DNA from: Ignavibacteria bacterium
GTDB lineage: Bacteria; Bacteroidota; Ignavibacteria; Tepidaquicellales; Tepidaquicellaceae
Direction of reading: 5' to 3'
NCBI GenBank assembly: GCA_016719565.1
Contig: JADJYU010000010.1
Span: forward strand, 124,001 to 188,000
Length of the DNA: 64,000 bases
Of the stretch, positions 17,556 through 26,511 are shown one piece after another; positions within the stretch are counted from its first letter, which is position 1; every line of letters starts with the position of its first letter. The translations under genes were made by a program, and so were the position numbers. Below the pieces are notes generated by a model, which was not told the origin of the DNA, did no database searches, and was given only the letters and a program-made list of their open reading frames with translations.

Positions 17556-17849
17556 ATGAAAGCAGAAATAATACAAACATTACATCCGCTGCCCGGTAAG
17601 ATCAATAAAAAAATCTCTTTGGAAAAATACACTTTCATAAGAGATAAAATATTAGCGATTTTAAAAAAAGCGGAACTTACTCATACAGAATTAATGGAAG
17701 AATTATATGCAAGAGTAAAGGATGATTTTGAAGGAGGAGTGCAATGGTATGGTGAAACTGTTAAGCTTGATCTCGAAGCAAGAAAATTAATTGAACGGAC
17801 AAAAACTAAACCTGAAAAATATAAACTGAAAGCGTCTGAAATTCGCTGA
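17556..17849 (+). CDS. Small conserved protein, possible winged-helix fold (97 aa)
   Basis: This is a 97-aa basic soluble protein. KYTFIRDKILAILKKAELTHTELMEELYARV followed by WYGETVKLDLEARKLIERTKTKPEKYKL resembles a winged-helix layout: a helix pair, then an ERTxTxPxKY wing. It looks like a small DUF found in many environmental bacteria, but I cannot name it safely. Whether it binds DNA is unknown. It follows the SRPBCC gene by 75 bp. Confidence 0.65.
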   Translation: MKAEIIQTLHPLPGKINKKISLEKYTFIRDKILAILKKAELTHTELMEELYARVKDDFEGGVQWYGETVKLDLEARKLIERTKTKPEKYKLKASEIR

Positions 17850-17860
17850 GTTGATTGTCT

Positions 17861-17942
17861 GAACCTTGATTAAAGGTTGATCTTGATTTCCTGATTCATA
17901 TGTTTTGAATCTAGATTAAAGGATTATCCTGATATCATGTAC
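17861..17942 (+). repeat. Two degenerate tandem units of a dispersed repeat of about 45 bp
   Basis: TGAACCTTGATTAAAGG starts one unit and TGAATCTAGATTAAAGGATT starts the next, each ending in a TCCTGAT-ATCATGT-like segment. A degenerate copy with TGATTTCCTGA and TATGTTCTGA lies at about 10036-10083. The unit does not encode anything and sits in an intergenic gap. Confidence 0.55.
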
Positions 17943-18008
17943 AAATAAAATATGTAAGACATTAAAAAAATGAGAAAAAATAATCTGACAAATAATTTAT
18001 TTATTTAA

Positions 18009-18566
18009 ATGTCTGATACAAAGAAATATTCTGCGATGCTGAGGGGAATAAATGTAGGTGGTCATCATAAAATTCCTATGGCTGACCTTCGCATAGAATT
18101 TACTAAGCTCGGTTTTACAAATGTTTCGACTTTACTGAATTCGGGTAATGTTTTATTTGACACAACTTCCGGCAGCGCAGAAAAAATTGAGATTAAAATT
18201 GAAAAGCGCTTACAGGATGTATTTGGATTTTCCGTACCGGTCATATTGAGAGATGCATTTGAAATTCAAGATATAATTGATCTTGATCCGTTTAAGAAAA
18301 TTAAATTAACCCATGACTTAAGATTCTACGTTTCATTTTTGAAAGAAGAATTTAAAATTAATTTTAAGCTGCCGCATATTTCAAAAGACAGATCATTCAG
18401 AATAATTAATACTAATAAGAATAATGTTTTCAGTGTTTTAGATCTCACGTTGGGAAAGACCACTAAAGGAATGGAGGAGTTAGAAAAATTATTCGGAAAA
18501 GAATTAACTACAAGAAACTGGAATACTGTTATCAAAATTTTTGAATTACAAAAATCGAATTTGTAA
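18009..18566 (+). CDS. DUF1697 domain-containing protein
   Basis: This 185-aa soluble protein has the diagnostic start YSAMLRGINVGGHHKIPMADLR and the LNSGNVLFDT motif of DUF1697, then VPVILRDAFEIQDI and KTTKGMEELEKLFGKELTTRNWNTV near the C-terminus, which is the conserved T-x-R-N-W-x-T block. The family is widespread and has no established biochemical role. It is part of the accessory run, with 128 bp to the next gene. Confidence 0.92.
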   Translation: MSDTKKYSAMLRGINVGGHHKIPMADLRIEFTKLGFTNVSTLLNSGNVLFDTTSGSAEKIEIKIEKRLQDVFGFSVPVILRDAFEIQDIIDLDPFKKIKLTHDLRFYVSFLKEEFKINFKLPHISKDRSFRIINTNKNNVFSVLDLTLGKTTKGMEELEKLFGKELTTRNWNTVIKIFELQKSNL

Positions 18567-18694
18567 TCATTGTTACAAAATAAATTATGACAGAGATTCA
18601 GCGGAGACATAAAACTTTAGAATGCAATTATAGCTGCTGACTTAGCAAGTACAAATGAAAATTTATTAATTAATTTATAAAGAAAGGAAACGAC

Positions 18695-19066
18695 ATGAAA
18701 CTCGGCGCATTTTCAATCAGTCTTGCAGTAAAAGATATAAACGCTTCAAAGCAGTTCTATGAAGATCTCGGTTTTTATGTTTTTGCCGGTGATATAGATC
18801 AGAAATGGCTGATAATGAAGAATGAACATACAGTGATAGGTATTTTTCAGGGAATGTTTGAAGAAAACTTATTAACTTTCAATCCCGGCTGGGATCAGGA
18901 TGCAAAGGAAACTGAGTCATTTAATGACATCAGGGAAATACAGCAGGAGCTGAAGAGTAAAGGAATTAAATTTGAGAATGAAGCGGATGAGAATACATCC
19001 GGTCCTGCGAGTTTTGTAATTAAAGACCCGGACGGAAATACAATTCTGTTTGATCAGCACAGATGA
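18695..19066 (+). CDS. VOC family protein
   Basis: This 123-aa single VOC domain starts LGAFSISLAVKDINASKQFYEDLGF and ends with the family segment PASFVIKDPDGNTILFDQH. It belongs to the glyoxalase/bleomycin-resistance superfamily. The Glu ligand of canonical glyoxalases is not at its expected final position, so metal binding is uncertain. Another VOC gene starts 36 bp downstream, so the two are probably cotranscribed. Confidence 0.87.
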   Translation: MKLGAFSISLAVKDINASKQFYEDLGFYVFAGDIDQKWLIMKNEHTVIGIFQGMFEENLLTFNPGWDQDAKETESFNDIREIQQELKSKGIKFENEADENTSGPASFVIKDPDGNTILFDQHR

Positions 19067-19102
19067 AATTAATTTTAAATTGTAAATATTAAATTATAAA
19101 TT

Positions 19103-19504
19103 ATGAATGGAGCTATTCACCATGTTGAGATCTATGTATCGGATCTTAAAAAATCAATTGAATTCTGGGAATGGCTGCTGACCGAAAAATTTTCGTATAT
19201 GGTTTATCAGAAATGGGACTGCGGCGTCAGTTATAAATTCGGCGAATCATACATAGTACTTGTCCAGACAGAAGATAAATATCTGGTTAATAATTTTAAC
19301 AGAAAGAATACAGGTCTGAATCATCTGGCTTTTCACTGCGATTCAAAAAGTTTTATCGATACTCTTACAGCTGAGTTAAAAGAGAGAAATGTAAATATTC
19401 TATACAGCGACAGGCATCCGTATGCCGGCGGTGAAGATTATTACGCTGTATTTTTTGAAGACCCTGACAGAATTAAAGTGGAAGTAGTAGCTGAAGATAA
19501 GTGA
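19103..19504 (+). CDS. VOC family protein
   Basis: This 133-aa VOC domain starts GAIHHVEIYVSDLKKSIEFWEWLL, with a second His in LNHLAFHCDS and Glu in DRIKVEVVAED, consistent with an H-H-E metal site. Such proteins include glyoxalases, dioxygenases and fosfomycin- or bleomycin-type resistance proteins, and the sequence does not decide between them. It is adjacent to another VOC gene but only distantly similar to it, so it is not an obvious recent tandem copy. Confidence 0.87.
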   Translation: MNGAIHHVEIYVSDLKKSIEFWEWLLTEKFSYMVYQKWDCGVSYKFGESYIVLVQTEDKYLVNNFNRKNTGLNHLAFHCDSKSFIDTLTAELKERNVNILYSDRHPYAGGEDYYAVFFEDPDRIKVEVVAEDK

Positions 19505-19573
19505 TCAGTTAAATTTCAGTTTCTATCACACAGTAACTTATTAAAAAATATTTAATCACATTTTATTATTATA

Positions 19574-20536
19574 ATGACAGATCCCCAAATACAAAAAATT
19601 TCCGTATCAGATCCGCTCCCTTCATGGAATGAAAGTAATGTAAAAAAATCCATTCTTGATTTTATAAACAAGACAACTGCAAAAGACAGTCCGGATTTCA
19701 TCCCGGCAGACGAACGCATTGCCTGCTTTGATAATGACGGTACACTCTGGGCGGAGCAGCCATTGTATTTTCAGCTTGCATTTGCGATTGACCGCATAAA
19801 AGCATTAGCGCCGCTGCATCCTGAATGGAAAACATTACAGCCTTTTCAGGATCTATTGGAAGGAAATATTAGAGCAGCATTTGCTGAAGGAGAGAAAGCT
19901 ATCCTGCAAATAATGAGCGTAACTCATACCGGTATTACTACAGATGACTTTGAAAAAATTGTCAAAGACTGGATGGCAACAGCAGTGCATCCCATTACAG
20001 GAAAACATTATTATGAAATGATCTATCAGCCGATGACCGAGCTGCTGAAATATCTTCGCGAAAATGATTACAAAACATTTATAGTATCAGGAGGCGGCTC
20101 TGATTTTATGCGTTCGTGGGTAAAGCAGCTTTTTGGAATTCCCAAATATATGGTAGTCGGCAGTTCAGGAAAAGTAGAATATGAGATCTTAAACGGAAAA
20201 CCGGAATTGTTTAAACTTCCTGAAATTAATTTTATTGACGATAAGGCGGGCAAGCCGGTGGGCATTCATCAGTTCATAGGACTGAGACCGGTTTTTTCGG
20301 TAGGGAATTCAGACGGCGATTATGAGATGCTGCAATGGACCAGCACCGGCGACGGACCGCGGTTCGGAATGATAATTCATCACACAGACGCAGTGCGTGA
20401 GTGGGCTTACGACAGGCAGTCACCGGTCGGACATCTTGAAAAAGCGCTGGATGATGCTTCAAAATACGGTTGGCAGATAATGGATATGAAGAATGACTGG
20501 AATAAAATTTTTCCGGATAATTTTAATATTACCTGA
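19574..20536 (+). CDS. HAD superfamily phosphatase-like hydrolase
   Basis: This 320-aa protein has HAD motif I as ACFDNDGTLWAEQ (about residues 48-60; Asp nucleophile and acid/base Asp). Motif II is FIVSGGGSDF and a late acidic motif is in SVGNSDGDYEM. A helical cap lies between I and II (PLYFQLAFAIDRIKALAP). It resembles the SerB-like haloacid dehalogenase group of small-molecule phosphatases. No signal peptide is obvious. The substrate is unknown. Confidence 0.85.
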   Translation: MTDPQIQKISVSDPLPSWNESNVKKSILDFINKTTAKDSPDFIPADERIACFDNDGTLWAEQPLYFQLAFAIDRIKALAPLHPEWKTLQPFQDLLEGNIRAAFAEGEKAILQIMSVTHTGITTDDFEKIVKDWMATAVHPITGKHYYEMIYQPMTELLKYLRENDYKTFIVSGGGSDFMRSWVKQLFGIPKYMVVGSSGKVEYEILNGKPELFKLPEINFIDDKAGKPVGIHQFIGLRPVFSVGNSDGDYEMLQWTSTGDGPRFGMIIHHTDAVREWAYDRQSPVGHLEKALDDASKYGWQIMDMKNDWNKIFPDNFNIT

Positions 20537-20561
20537 TACCAATTCATAAAATCGATATAAA

Positions 20562-20897
20562 TTGAATAGTGAAATTAAACTGATGATAGTAAAATTAATT
20601 CACACTATTATCTGGATCTTTTTTAATGTTGTAATATTTTATATGCTTTATGCTGTAATTGTAAATAAGATCGACAAATGGCTGTGGATTGGTTACGGAA
20701 TATTTGCGTTGGAAACAATTATACTGATGATGTTCAGATTTTACTGCCCGCTTACTCTTATTGCGCGAAAGTATTCCGATTCGACAAAGGCGAATTTTGA
20801 TATTTATATTCCCGCGTGGTTAGCCAGATATAATAAGATGATCTATTCATCTATTTTAGTAATAATTATAATTTTAACATTTTACCGGCTTATTTAG
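20562..20897 (+). CDS. Small membrane protein, 111 aa
   Basis: This hydrophobic protein has three predicted membrane segments: IIWIFFNVVIFYMLYAVIV, WLWIGYGIFALETIILMMF and MIYSSILVIIIILTFYRLI. Before the third, a conserved-looking CPLTLIARKYSDSTKANFDIYIPAWLARYNK loop recalls small DUF membrane proteins. The listed start is a TTG; an in-frame ATG at 20583 is an alternative. It begins 25 bp after the HAD gene. Function unknown. Confidence 0.65.
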   Translation: MNSEIKLMIVKLIHTIIWIFFNVVIFYMLYAVIVNKIDKWLWIGYGIFALETIILMMFRFYCPLTLIARKYSDSTKANFDIYIPAWLARYNKMIYSSILVIIIILTFYRLI

Positions 20898-20952
20898 AAA
20901 TTCAAAGAATTTACTTTGATAAAAATGTTTCAGTGTATTTTATTTTTAAAAA

Positions 20953-21732
20953 ATGAATATGGATTATCAAACTGTTATAGATAATATACCTTCCTATGTA
21001 TCAATTGTTTTTATTCTTACTGTATTTGCCACATTATTCCTTTTTTACAGAACTGTTAAATATTCTGAATCTGAATCAGTCCGAAAGAAAGCAAATACAA
21101 TATTTATCGTAATGTCTCTCTGGCTTATCATTCAGTCGATACTCACGGTTAATAATGTATATAGTCCTGATTCGAATTCACTTCCTCCAAAAATATTTCT
21201 ATTCGGAATATTACCCACACTGTTAATAATTATCCTTTTGTTTGTTACAAAAACAGGAAAACATTTTACTGACAGTTTACCGCTTATAAATCTGACATAT
21301 CTGAACGTTGTAAGAATTCCTGTAGAGATAGTTCTCTTCTGGCTTTTTCTTTACAATGCCGTTCCGGAGCTGATGACTTTTGAAGGCAGAAATTTCGACA
21401 TCATCGCAGGCATATCTTCTCCGGTCATAGCTTACTTTGGAATAACAAAAGGAAAGCTCAGCAGAAATACCATACTGATCTGGAATATTATTTGTCTTGG
21501 TCTTTTATTAAATATTATAATTACATCCCTGTTCTCAGCGCCGGCTCCGTTTCAGAAACTTGCATTTGATCAGCCGAACATTGGTATTTTATTTTTCCCA
21601 TTCAGCTGGCTGCCCGTTTTTATAGTTCCTGTAATTTTATTCGGACATCTTGCTTCTATCAGGCAGTTATTAAAAAGTAAACGAAAAAGAATAGATTTCA
21701 ATCAGTCACAAACCTCTGCAACAAATAAGTAA
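20953..21732 (+). CDS. Polytopic membrane protein of unknown function
   Basis: This 259-aa protein has about seven hydrophobic segments, among them YVSIVFILTVFATLFLFY, TIFIVMSLWLIIQSIL, LFGILPTLLIIILLFV, IPVEIVLFWLFLYNAVP and WLPVFIVPVILFGHLASI. It has a short basic C-terminal tail. I recognise no family motif or charged catalytic residues inside the membrane segments. It begins 55 bp after the small membrane protein and could share its transcript. Confidence 0.6.
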   Translation: MNMDYQTVIDNIPSYVSIVFILTVFATLFLFYRTVKYSESESVRKKANTIFIVMSLWLIIQSILTVNNVYSPDSNSLPPKIFLFGILPTLLIIILLFVTKTGKHFTDSLPLINLTYLNVVRIPVEIVLFWLFLYNAVPELMTFEGRNFDIIAGISSPVIAYFGITKGKLSRNTILIWNIICLGLLLNIIITSLFSAPAPFQKLAFDQPNIGILFFPFSWLPVFIVPVILFGHLASIRQLLKSKRKRIDFNQSQTSATNK

Positions 21733-21860
21733 TCCGCAGCTGCTTTCCCATTTCAAAAAACTATATCCCGATTTTTAAATATCATATACTTTTTACTTTA
21801 CTTATAATTGCACATAATAAAATGCAATATTATACTTAATGCTTTTTAATATTCAGGGAT

Positions 21861-23324
21861 TTGCTATTTAACTCAATTGATTTTGCGGTTTTTCTGCCGA
21901 TAGTATTTTTACTTTATTGGTTTGTGACAAACCGTAATCTAAAACTGCAAAACATTCTGATTGTCGCTTCCAGTTATGTATTCTATGGCTGGTGGGACTG
22001 GAAATTTCTATCGCTGATAATCATCAGCACACTGATAGATTATACTGTTGGCTATTTTTTGGGAAAAGAACAGATCCGGAAAAAAAGAAAGACGTTACTC
22101 TGGATCAGTATAATCTCTAATCTGGGAATACTTGGAGTATTTAAATATTACAATTTTTTCGTAAGTAATTTCATCTCGGCATTTTCATTCTTCGGAACGG
22201 AAATAAATGCAGGTTTACTTGATATTGTATTACCGGTCGGAATTAGTTTTTACACTTTTCAAACGATGAGCTACACAATAGATGTTTACAGAAAGGAACT
22301 TGAACCGACAAAAGATTTTATTGCGTTTTCTGCATTCGTCAGCTTTTTCCCGCAGCTAGTAGCCGGACCTATAGAAAGAGCAACACATCTTCTGCCGCAG
22401 TTTTATATTAAGCGAACATTTGATTATACGAAGGCCGTTGACGGAATGCGTCAGATACTCTGGGGGCTTTTTAAGAAAATCGTCATAGCAGACAACTGCG
22501 CAACTTACGCCAATTTAATTTTTAACAATTCATCTGAATATTCCGGAAGTACTTTGGTTTTAGGCGCATTATTTTTTGCATTTCAGATCTACGGAGACTT
22601 TTCAGGTTATTCAGACATTGCAATAGGTACATCCAGATTATTTGGTTTTGATCTGATGAGGAATTTCAATTTCCCTTATTTTTCCAGAGACATAGCTGAA
22701 TTCTGGAGACGATGGCATATATCGCTTTCAACCTGGTTCAGGGATTATGTTTATATACCTTTAGGCGGAAGCCGCGGCAGTACATGGATCAAGGTTAGAA
22801 ATATTTTTATAATATTTATTCTCAGCGGATTCTGGCACGGCGCAAACTGGACATTCATTGCCTGGGGTGCGCTGAATGCACTTTACTTCTTACCGCTTCT
22901 GCTGACAAATAAAAACAGAAGTCATATTGAAACTGTAGCGCATGGGAAATACCTTCCTACACTCAAAGAATTTTCTTTTATGATAATAACCTTTAGTTTA
23001 ACTTTGCTTGCATGGATATTCTTTCGAGCTGAAAATATTGAACACGCCTTAAGCTTTATAGGAGGGATTTTCAACGGAATGTTCTCAAAAGTTTCTCTGT
23101 ATACTACATACAGAATGCTTGTGGGAAAACTCGGAATACCGCTTTTAATTATTATGATCTTATTCATTGTAACAGAATGGATTGGCAGATCAGGCAAATA
23201 TGCTCTCGAATATACAGGATTAACCTGGAAAAGACCTTATCGATATTTATTGTACTATGCAATAGTTGCCTCTCTGTTTTGGTTTGGAGGAGAAGAGCAG
23301 CAGTTTATTTATTTTCAATTTTAA
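21861..23324 (+). CDS. MBOAT family O-acyltransferase (AlgI-like)
   Basis: This 487-aa polytopic enzyme moves acyl groups across or at the inner membrane onto cell-surface polysaccharides. The TTG start gives the typical N-terminus LFNSIDFAVFLPIVFLLYW. Family motifs are FFPQLVAGPIERATHLLPQ, FQIYGDFSGYSDIAIG, FWRRWHISLSTWFRDYVYIPLGG and the catalytic-His block SGFWHGANWTFIAWG. It is 2 bp from the SGNH-type partner gene, the AlgI/AlgJ-like arrangement. The accepted polymer is unknown. Confidence 0.93.
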   Translation: MLFNSIDFAVFLPIVFLLYWFVTNRNLKLQNILIVASSYVFYGWWDWKFLSLIIISTLIDYTVGYFLGKEQIRKKRKTLLWISIISNLGILGVFKYYNFFVSNFISAFSFFGTEINAGLLDIVLPVGISFYTFQTMSYTIDVYRKELEPTKDFIAFSAFVSFFPQLVAGPIERATHLLPQFYIKRTFDYTKAVDGMRQILWGLFKKIVIADNCATYANLIFNNSSEYSGSTLVLGALFFAFQIYGDFSGYSDIAIGTSRLFGFDLMRNFNFPYFSRDIAEFWRRWHISLSTWFRDYVYIPLGGSRGSTWIKVRNIFIIFILSGFWHGANWTFIAWGALNALYFLPLLLTNKNRSHIETVAHGKYLPTLKEFSFMIITFSLTLLAWIFFRAENIEHALSFIGGIFNGMFSKVSLYTTYRMLVGKLGIPLLIIMILFIVTEWIGRSGKYALEYTGLTWKRPYRYLLYYAIVASLFWFGGEEQQFIYFQF

Positions 23325-23326
23325 AT

Positions 23327-24373
23327 ATGAAGAAATTTATAATTAAAATTTCGCTTTTTTTATTGCCTGTCATATTACTGCATATCTTCACTTACTATTT
23401 TTATAAGACGGATAAAGGAGACCTTTTAAGGGTAGGATATATAATGAGCTTATATCCCGATTACTATGATATTTTTAAAAGTGAGTTTAAAAATGAAATT
23501 AAGTTTTCCAGATTATCAGAGCAGAAAGAAAAAAAAAAGTTTAAAGCTCTGACAATAGGTGATTCTTTCTCCGAACAGGGCGGATACGGATATAATAACT
23601 ATTTAGCAATGAACAATATTGATCTGTTACATACCGACAGATATATATCATTGAATCAATTTCAGACTTTATACAGTCTGCTGAAAAGTGATTTTTTTGA
23701 TCAGTATAGTTTTGCCTATGTAATACTTCAATGTATTGAAAGAGATATTATTGAATCCATTGAAGAGATGAAAACTGATAAATCTCTGTCATGCGCGGAG
23801 ATAAATGATATGATTGAAAAAAAAGGCGAGACAAAAAAAGCAGATAACAGTTTTAAGTTTCCCTCAGACAGAGTTTTAAAAATACCAATTAACGCTGTTC
23901 AGTATGCATTGCATGATGATTATTTGTTTGATGAAATGGTTGTAAAAACCAAAATTGATCAGGACTTATTCTCGCCGGAAAACCAAGAATTATTATTTTT
24001 TAAACATGACATTGCTGCAGTTAAAAAGAATAATAATGAAAGTAATATAAAAAAATTAAATTTTGTTCTGAATGATTTAAATAATTTGCTGAAGAATAAG
24101 GGAATAAAGCTGATTTTCCTGCCAAGTCCTGATAAATATGATTTGTACTATGATTTCATAACCGATAAATCAAAATATCCTAAACCCCTTTTCTTTGAAC
24201 TTTTTGAAAAAGTCAATAAAGATTATATCTGCATAAATTCAAAACCTATACTTGAGAATGCCGTGAATGAGACTAAAGATATTTATTTCTATGATGACTC
24301 ACACTGGTCACCAAAGGCGTCAATGATCATTGCCGGTGAGATCATAAAACAGATAAATTTAAATGATGAGTGA
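23327..24373 (+). CDS. SGNH-type acyltransferase partner (AlgJ/AlgX-like)
   Basis: This protein of about 348 aa has one N-terminal membrane anchor (FIIKISLFLLPVILLHIFTYYF) and a periplasmic SGNH hydrolase-like domain. The nucleophile block is TIGDSFSEQGGYG and the catalytic Asp-His pair is in FYDDSHWSPKAS. The reading frame is open upstream into the MBOAT gene, but ATG 23327, 2 bp after the MBOAT stop, is the natural start. It probably receives the acyl group passed by the MBOAT protein and attaches it to an exported glycan. Confidence 0.85.
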   Translation: MKKFIIKISLFLLPVILLHIFTYYFYKTDKGDLLRVGYIMSLYPDYYDIFKSEFKNEIKFSRLSEQKEKKKFKALTIGDSFSEQGGYGYNNYLAMNNIDLLHTDRYISLNQFQTLYSLLKSDFFDQYSFAYVILQCIERDIIESIEEMKTDKSLSCAEINDMIEKKGETKKADNSFKFPSDRVLKIPINAVQYALHDDYLFDEMVVKTKIDQDLFSPENQELLFFKHDIAAVKKNNNESNIKKLNFVLNDLNNLLKNKGIKLIFLPSPDKYDLYYDFITDKSKYPKPLFFELFEKVNKDYICINSKPILENAVNETKDIYFYDDSHWSPKASMIIAGEIIKQINLNDE

Positions 24374-24448
24374 ATCATGTTCTGATTTTACTGATAGAAT
24401 AAAACACATAACAGTTTCATAAAAATTTAATTTGACTCTTCTTAGAAT

Positions 24449-24922
24449 TTGAAAGTTGAAATAATTGAAATATCAGAGCGTCCGGAATTAATTGACAATG
24501 CTGTTGACTATATATGGAATTGCTGGGGCAGTGAAAGCAATAAGAAATTTTACAGGGATTGTATTTTAAACTCAACTGATAACCAAAAGGCGCTTCCGAA
24601 ATTTTACATTGTCACGGATAAAGAAGAAATTATTGCTTCTTATGCTCTTCTGACAAATGACATTATCAGCAGGCAGGATCTAATGCCGTGGTTTGCATGT
24701 CTGTATGTAAATAAAACACACAGGAATAAAGGAATAGCCGGGCAGTTACTTGAACACGGACTTTATGAGACTAAGAAGAAAGGTTTTGATATCCTTTACC
24801 TTGCAACTGATTTAGAAAACTTTTACGAGAAAAAGGGCTGGAAATTTTTTGCCGGCGGATTTGATCTTGCTGACATTGAATTCAAAATTTATTGTAAGTC
24901 AACCGGAAGTGAACAACTTTAA
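24449..24922 (+). CDS. GNAT family N-acetyltransferase
   Basis: This 157-aa protein starts at TTG (24449). The GNAT core is plain: IASYALLTND, then WFACLYVNKTHRNKGIAGQLLEHGL, which holds the R-x-K-G-I-A acetyl-CoA loop, and ILYLATDLENFYEKKGWKFFAGG. This resembles the general Acetyltransf_1 group. Substrate unknown. It is separated from the acyltransferase pair by 75 bp and may be independent. Confidence 0.88.
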   Translation: MKVEIIEISERPELIDNAVDYIWNCWGSESNKKFYRDCILNSTDNQKALPKFYIVTDKEEIIASYALLTNDIISRQDLMPWFACLYVNKTHRNKGIAGQLLEHGLYETKKKGFDILYLATDLENFYEKKGWKFFAGGFDLADIEFKIYCKSTGSEQL

Positions 24923-25098
24923 TTACATTTCACAGCTTCCGTACAATTTCAGATGTAAATAAATTTTCCCCGAAAGGAAAGCCGTTAAATCCTATTTTAA
25001 GCGGGCTGCTTTCAGGATATGCCGGGATTCAATTACAGACGCCGGCTGATAAAAATACATTTGTTTACAATTTTTATTTTTAATAATAATAAAGTAAA

Positions 25099-25767
25099 TT
25101 GAAAATCCGGGAAATTGAATTACTGACAGACAGCATTCCCGAAACCGAAAAATTTTATTCTGAAGTTTTAGGATTCGAAAAAATTAACTCCGGTCCGGGC
25201 AGCATTTCATACAGGACAGGACAATCTGTTTTGATCTTTAATGAATCAATTAATTTAAAACCTAAATACCACTTTGCTTTTAATATACCCTGCAATAAAT
25301 TAATAGAAGCGCTTGACTGGATAAAAGAAAAGACTGAAGTAATTAAAAATCCGGATGGAGATTTTATCACAGACTTCGATAACTGGAATGCAAAGGCATT
25401 TTACTTTTATGATAACAACCGGAACATACTGGAATTCATTGTCAGGTTTGACTTAAATAATATATCAGATAAAATATTTGGTACCGGATCATTGGAGTCG
25501 ATAAGTGAGATTGGAATTGTAACTGACGAGCCGTTGAAATTAGCTGATGATTTAATTAATCAAAACCAATTGTGTTATTTTTCAAAAGGTCCGAAGAGAG
25601 CGGACTTTGCAGTTTTAGGAGACGATAACGGATTAATTGTAATTTCAAATTTGGAAAGAAACTGGTATCCGACACAGGACCGCGCAGAGAAACATTACGT
25701 TAAGATGATTTTGGAAGCTGACAATAAATTAATAAATATTGAAATTAATAAAGACTTTAACATATAA
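25099..25767 (+). CDS. Two-domain VOC family protein
   Basis: This 222-aa protein starts at TTG. The first VOC half is intact: IREIELLTDSIPETEKFYSEVLGFEKI and FYFYDNNRNILEFIVRF. The second half (from about residue 135, SISEIGIVTDEPLKLADDLI) has a shortened VOC-like module. It is a probable glyoxalase-fold protein of unknown substrate. The 176 bp upstream contain only AT-rich sequence. Confidence 0.75.
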   Translation: MKIREIELLTDSIPETEKFYSEVLGFEKINSGPGSISYRTGQSVLIFNESINLKPKYHFAFNIPCNKLIEALDWIKEKTEVIKNPDGDFITDFDNWNAKAFYFYDNNRNILEFIVRFDLNNISDKIFGTGSLESISEIGIVTDEPLKLADDLINQNQLCYFSKGPKRADFAVLGDDNGLIVISNLERNWYPTQDRAEKHYVKMILEADNKLINIEINKDFNI

Positions 25768-25811
25768 GATAATCTCAAATTTAAATTTCCGATCAATTTA
25801 AAAATCAACCA

Positions 25812-26459
25812 ATGAATAAACTTTTATTATCAATCATTTTTATTACTCTTCTCAGTTCATGTAACAAATCCGGAAATACTGAAAGCCGGAAAGATTCTGT
25901 TCAGACTAAGCAGAATAATGAAACGGCAAATGTCATTAAGAATTACCTGAACACTCCTCAGGTGATAAATTACGACGGGAATAAATTCAATTTGCTTTTC
26001 AGCAATAACTCGCCTGATAATTTATATTCTCAGGAATATATTCAGGAAGGGGATATACTTGAAAAATTTAATCAGATGATTCTTGTAAGTTTTATGGAAA
26101 CTGATGTTTCAGCTAAAGACCTGGCAATTGCCAAGTCAAAGGAAATTGAGAACAGAAAATCCACAGATGTCATGGCAAATTATCAACTATCTGAAAATAA
26201 AGATAAAGGAGAGATACTGCTGGATTTTTTATTAAGTGACGGATCAACAGATGAGAACATGATAGTAGAATGGAATTCATACCGATATATAAACCATACT
26301 GACAAGTCAGGCAAAAAAGGCGTTTTACTTTTAGGACTAAGTAAGAGGGCTTATGGTGATAAGTATAAAGACTTTCTTTCCGAACTGAAAGTAAACAGAA
26401 AAAAATACAATACTTCATTTGTCGGTCTGGAAATTCCTGAAACAGAAATAAAGAAATAA
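25812..26459 (+). CDS. Lipoprotein of unknown function
   Basis: This 215-aa protein has a type II signal peptide: LLLSIIFITLLSSCNKSG, with the lipobox LSSC placing the lipidated Cys near residue 17. The mature part is hydrophilic, with no recognised domain. VAKDLAIAKSKEIE-like helical and YGDKYKDFLSELKVN segments suggest a mixed alpha/beta fold. It is probably anchored in the periplasmic face of a membrane. It lies 44 bp after the VOC gene and 52 bp before a second lipoprotein gene. Confidence 0.7.
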   Translation: MNKLLLSIIFITLLSSCNKSGNTESRKDSVQTKQNNETANVIKNYLNTPQVINYDGNKFNLLFSNNSPDNLYSQEYIQEGDILEKFNQMILVSFMETDVSAKDLAIAKSKEIENRKSTDVMANYQLSENKDKGEILLDFLLSDGSTDENMIVEWNSYRYINHTDKSGKKGVLLLGLSKRAYGDKYKDFLSELKVNRKKYNTSFVGLEIPETEIKK

Positions 26460-26511
26460 AGAAATAAATATTTGCTGCAATCGAATTATTTTAAAATTTA
26501 ATTAAAACAAA

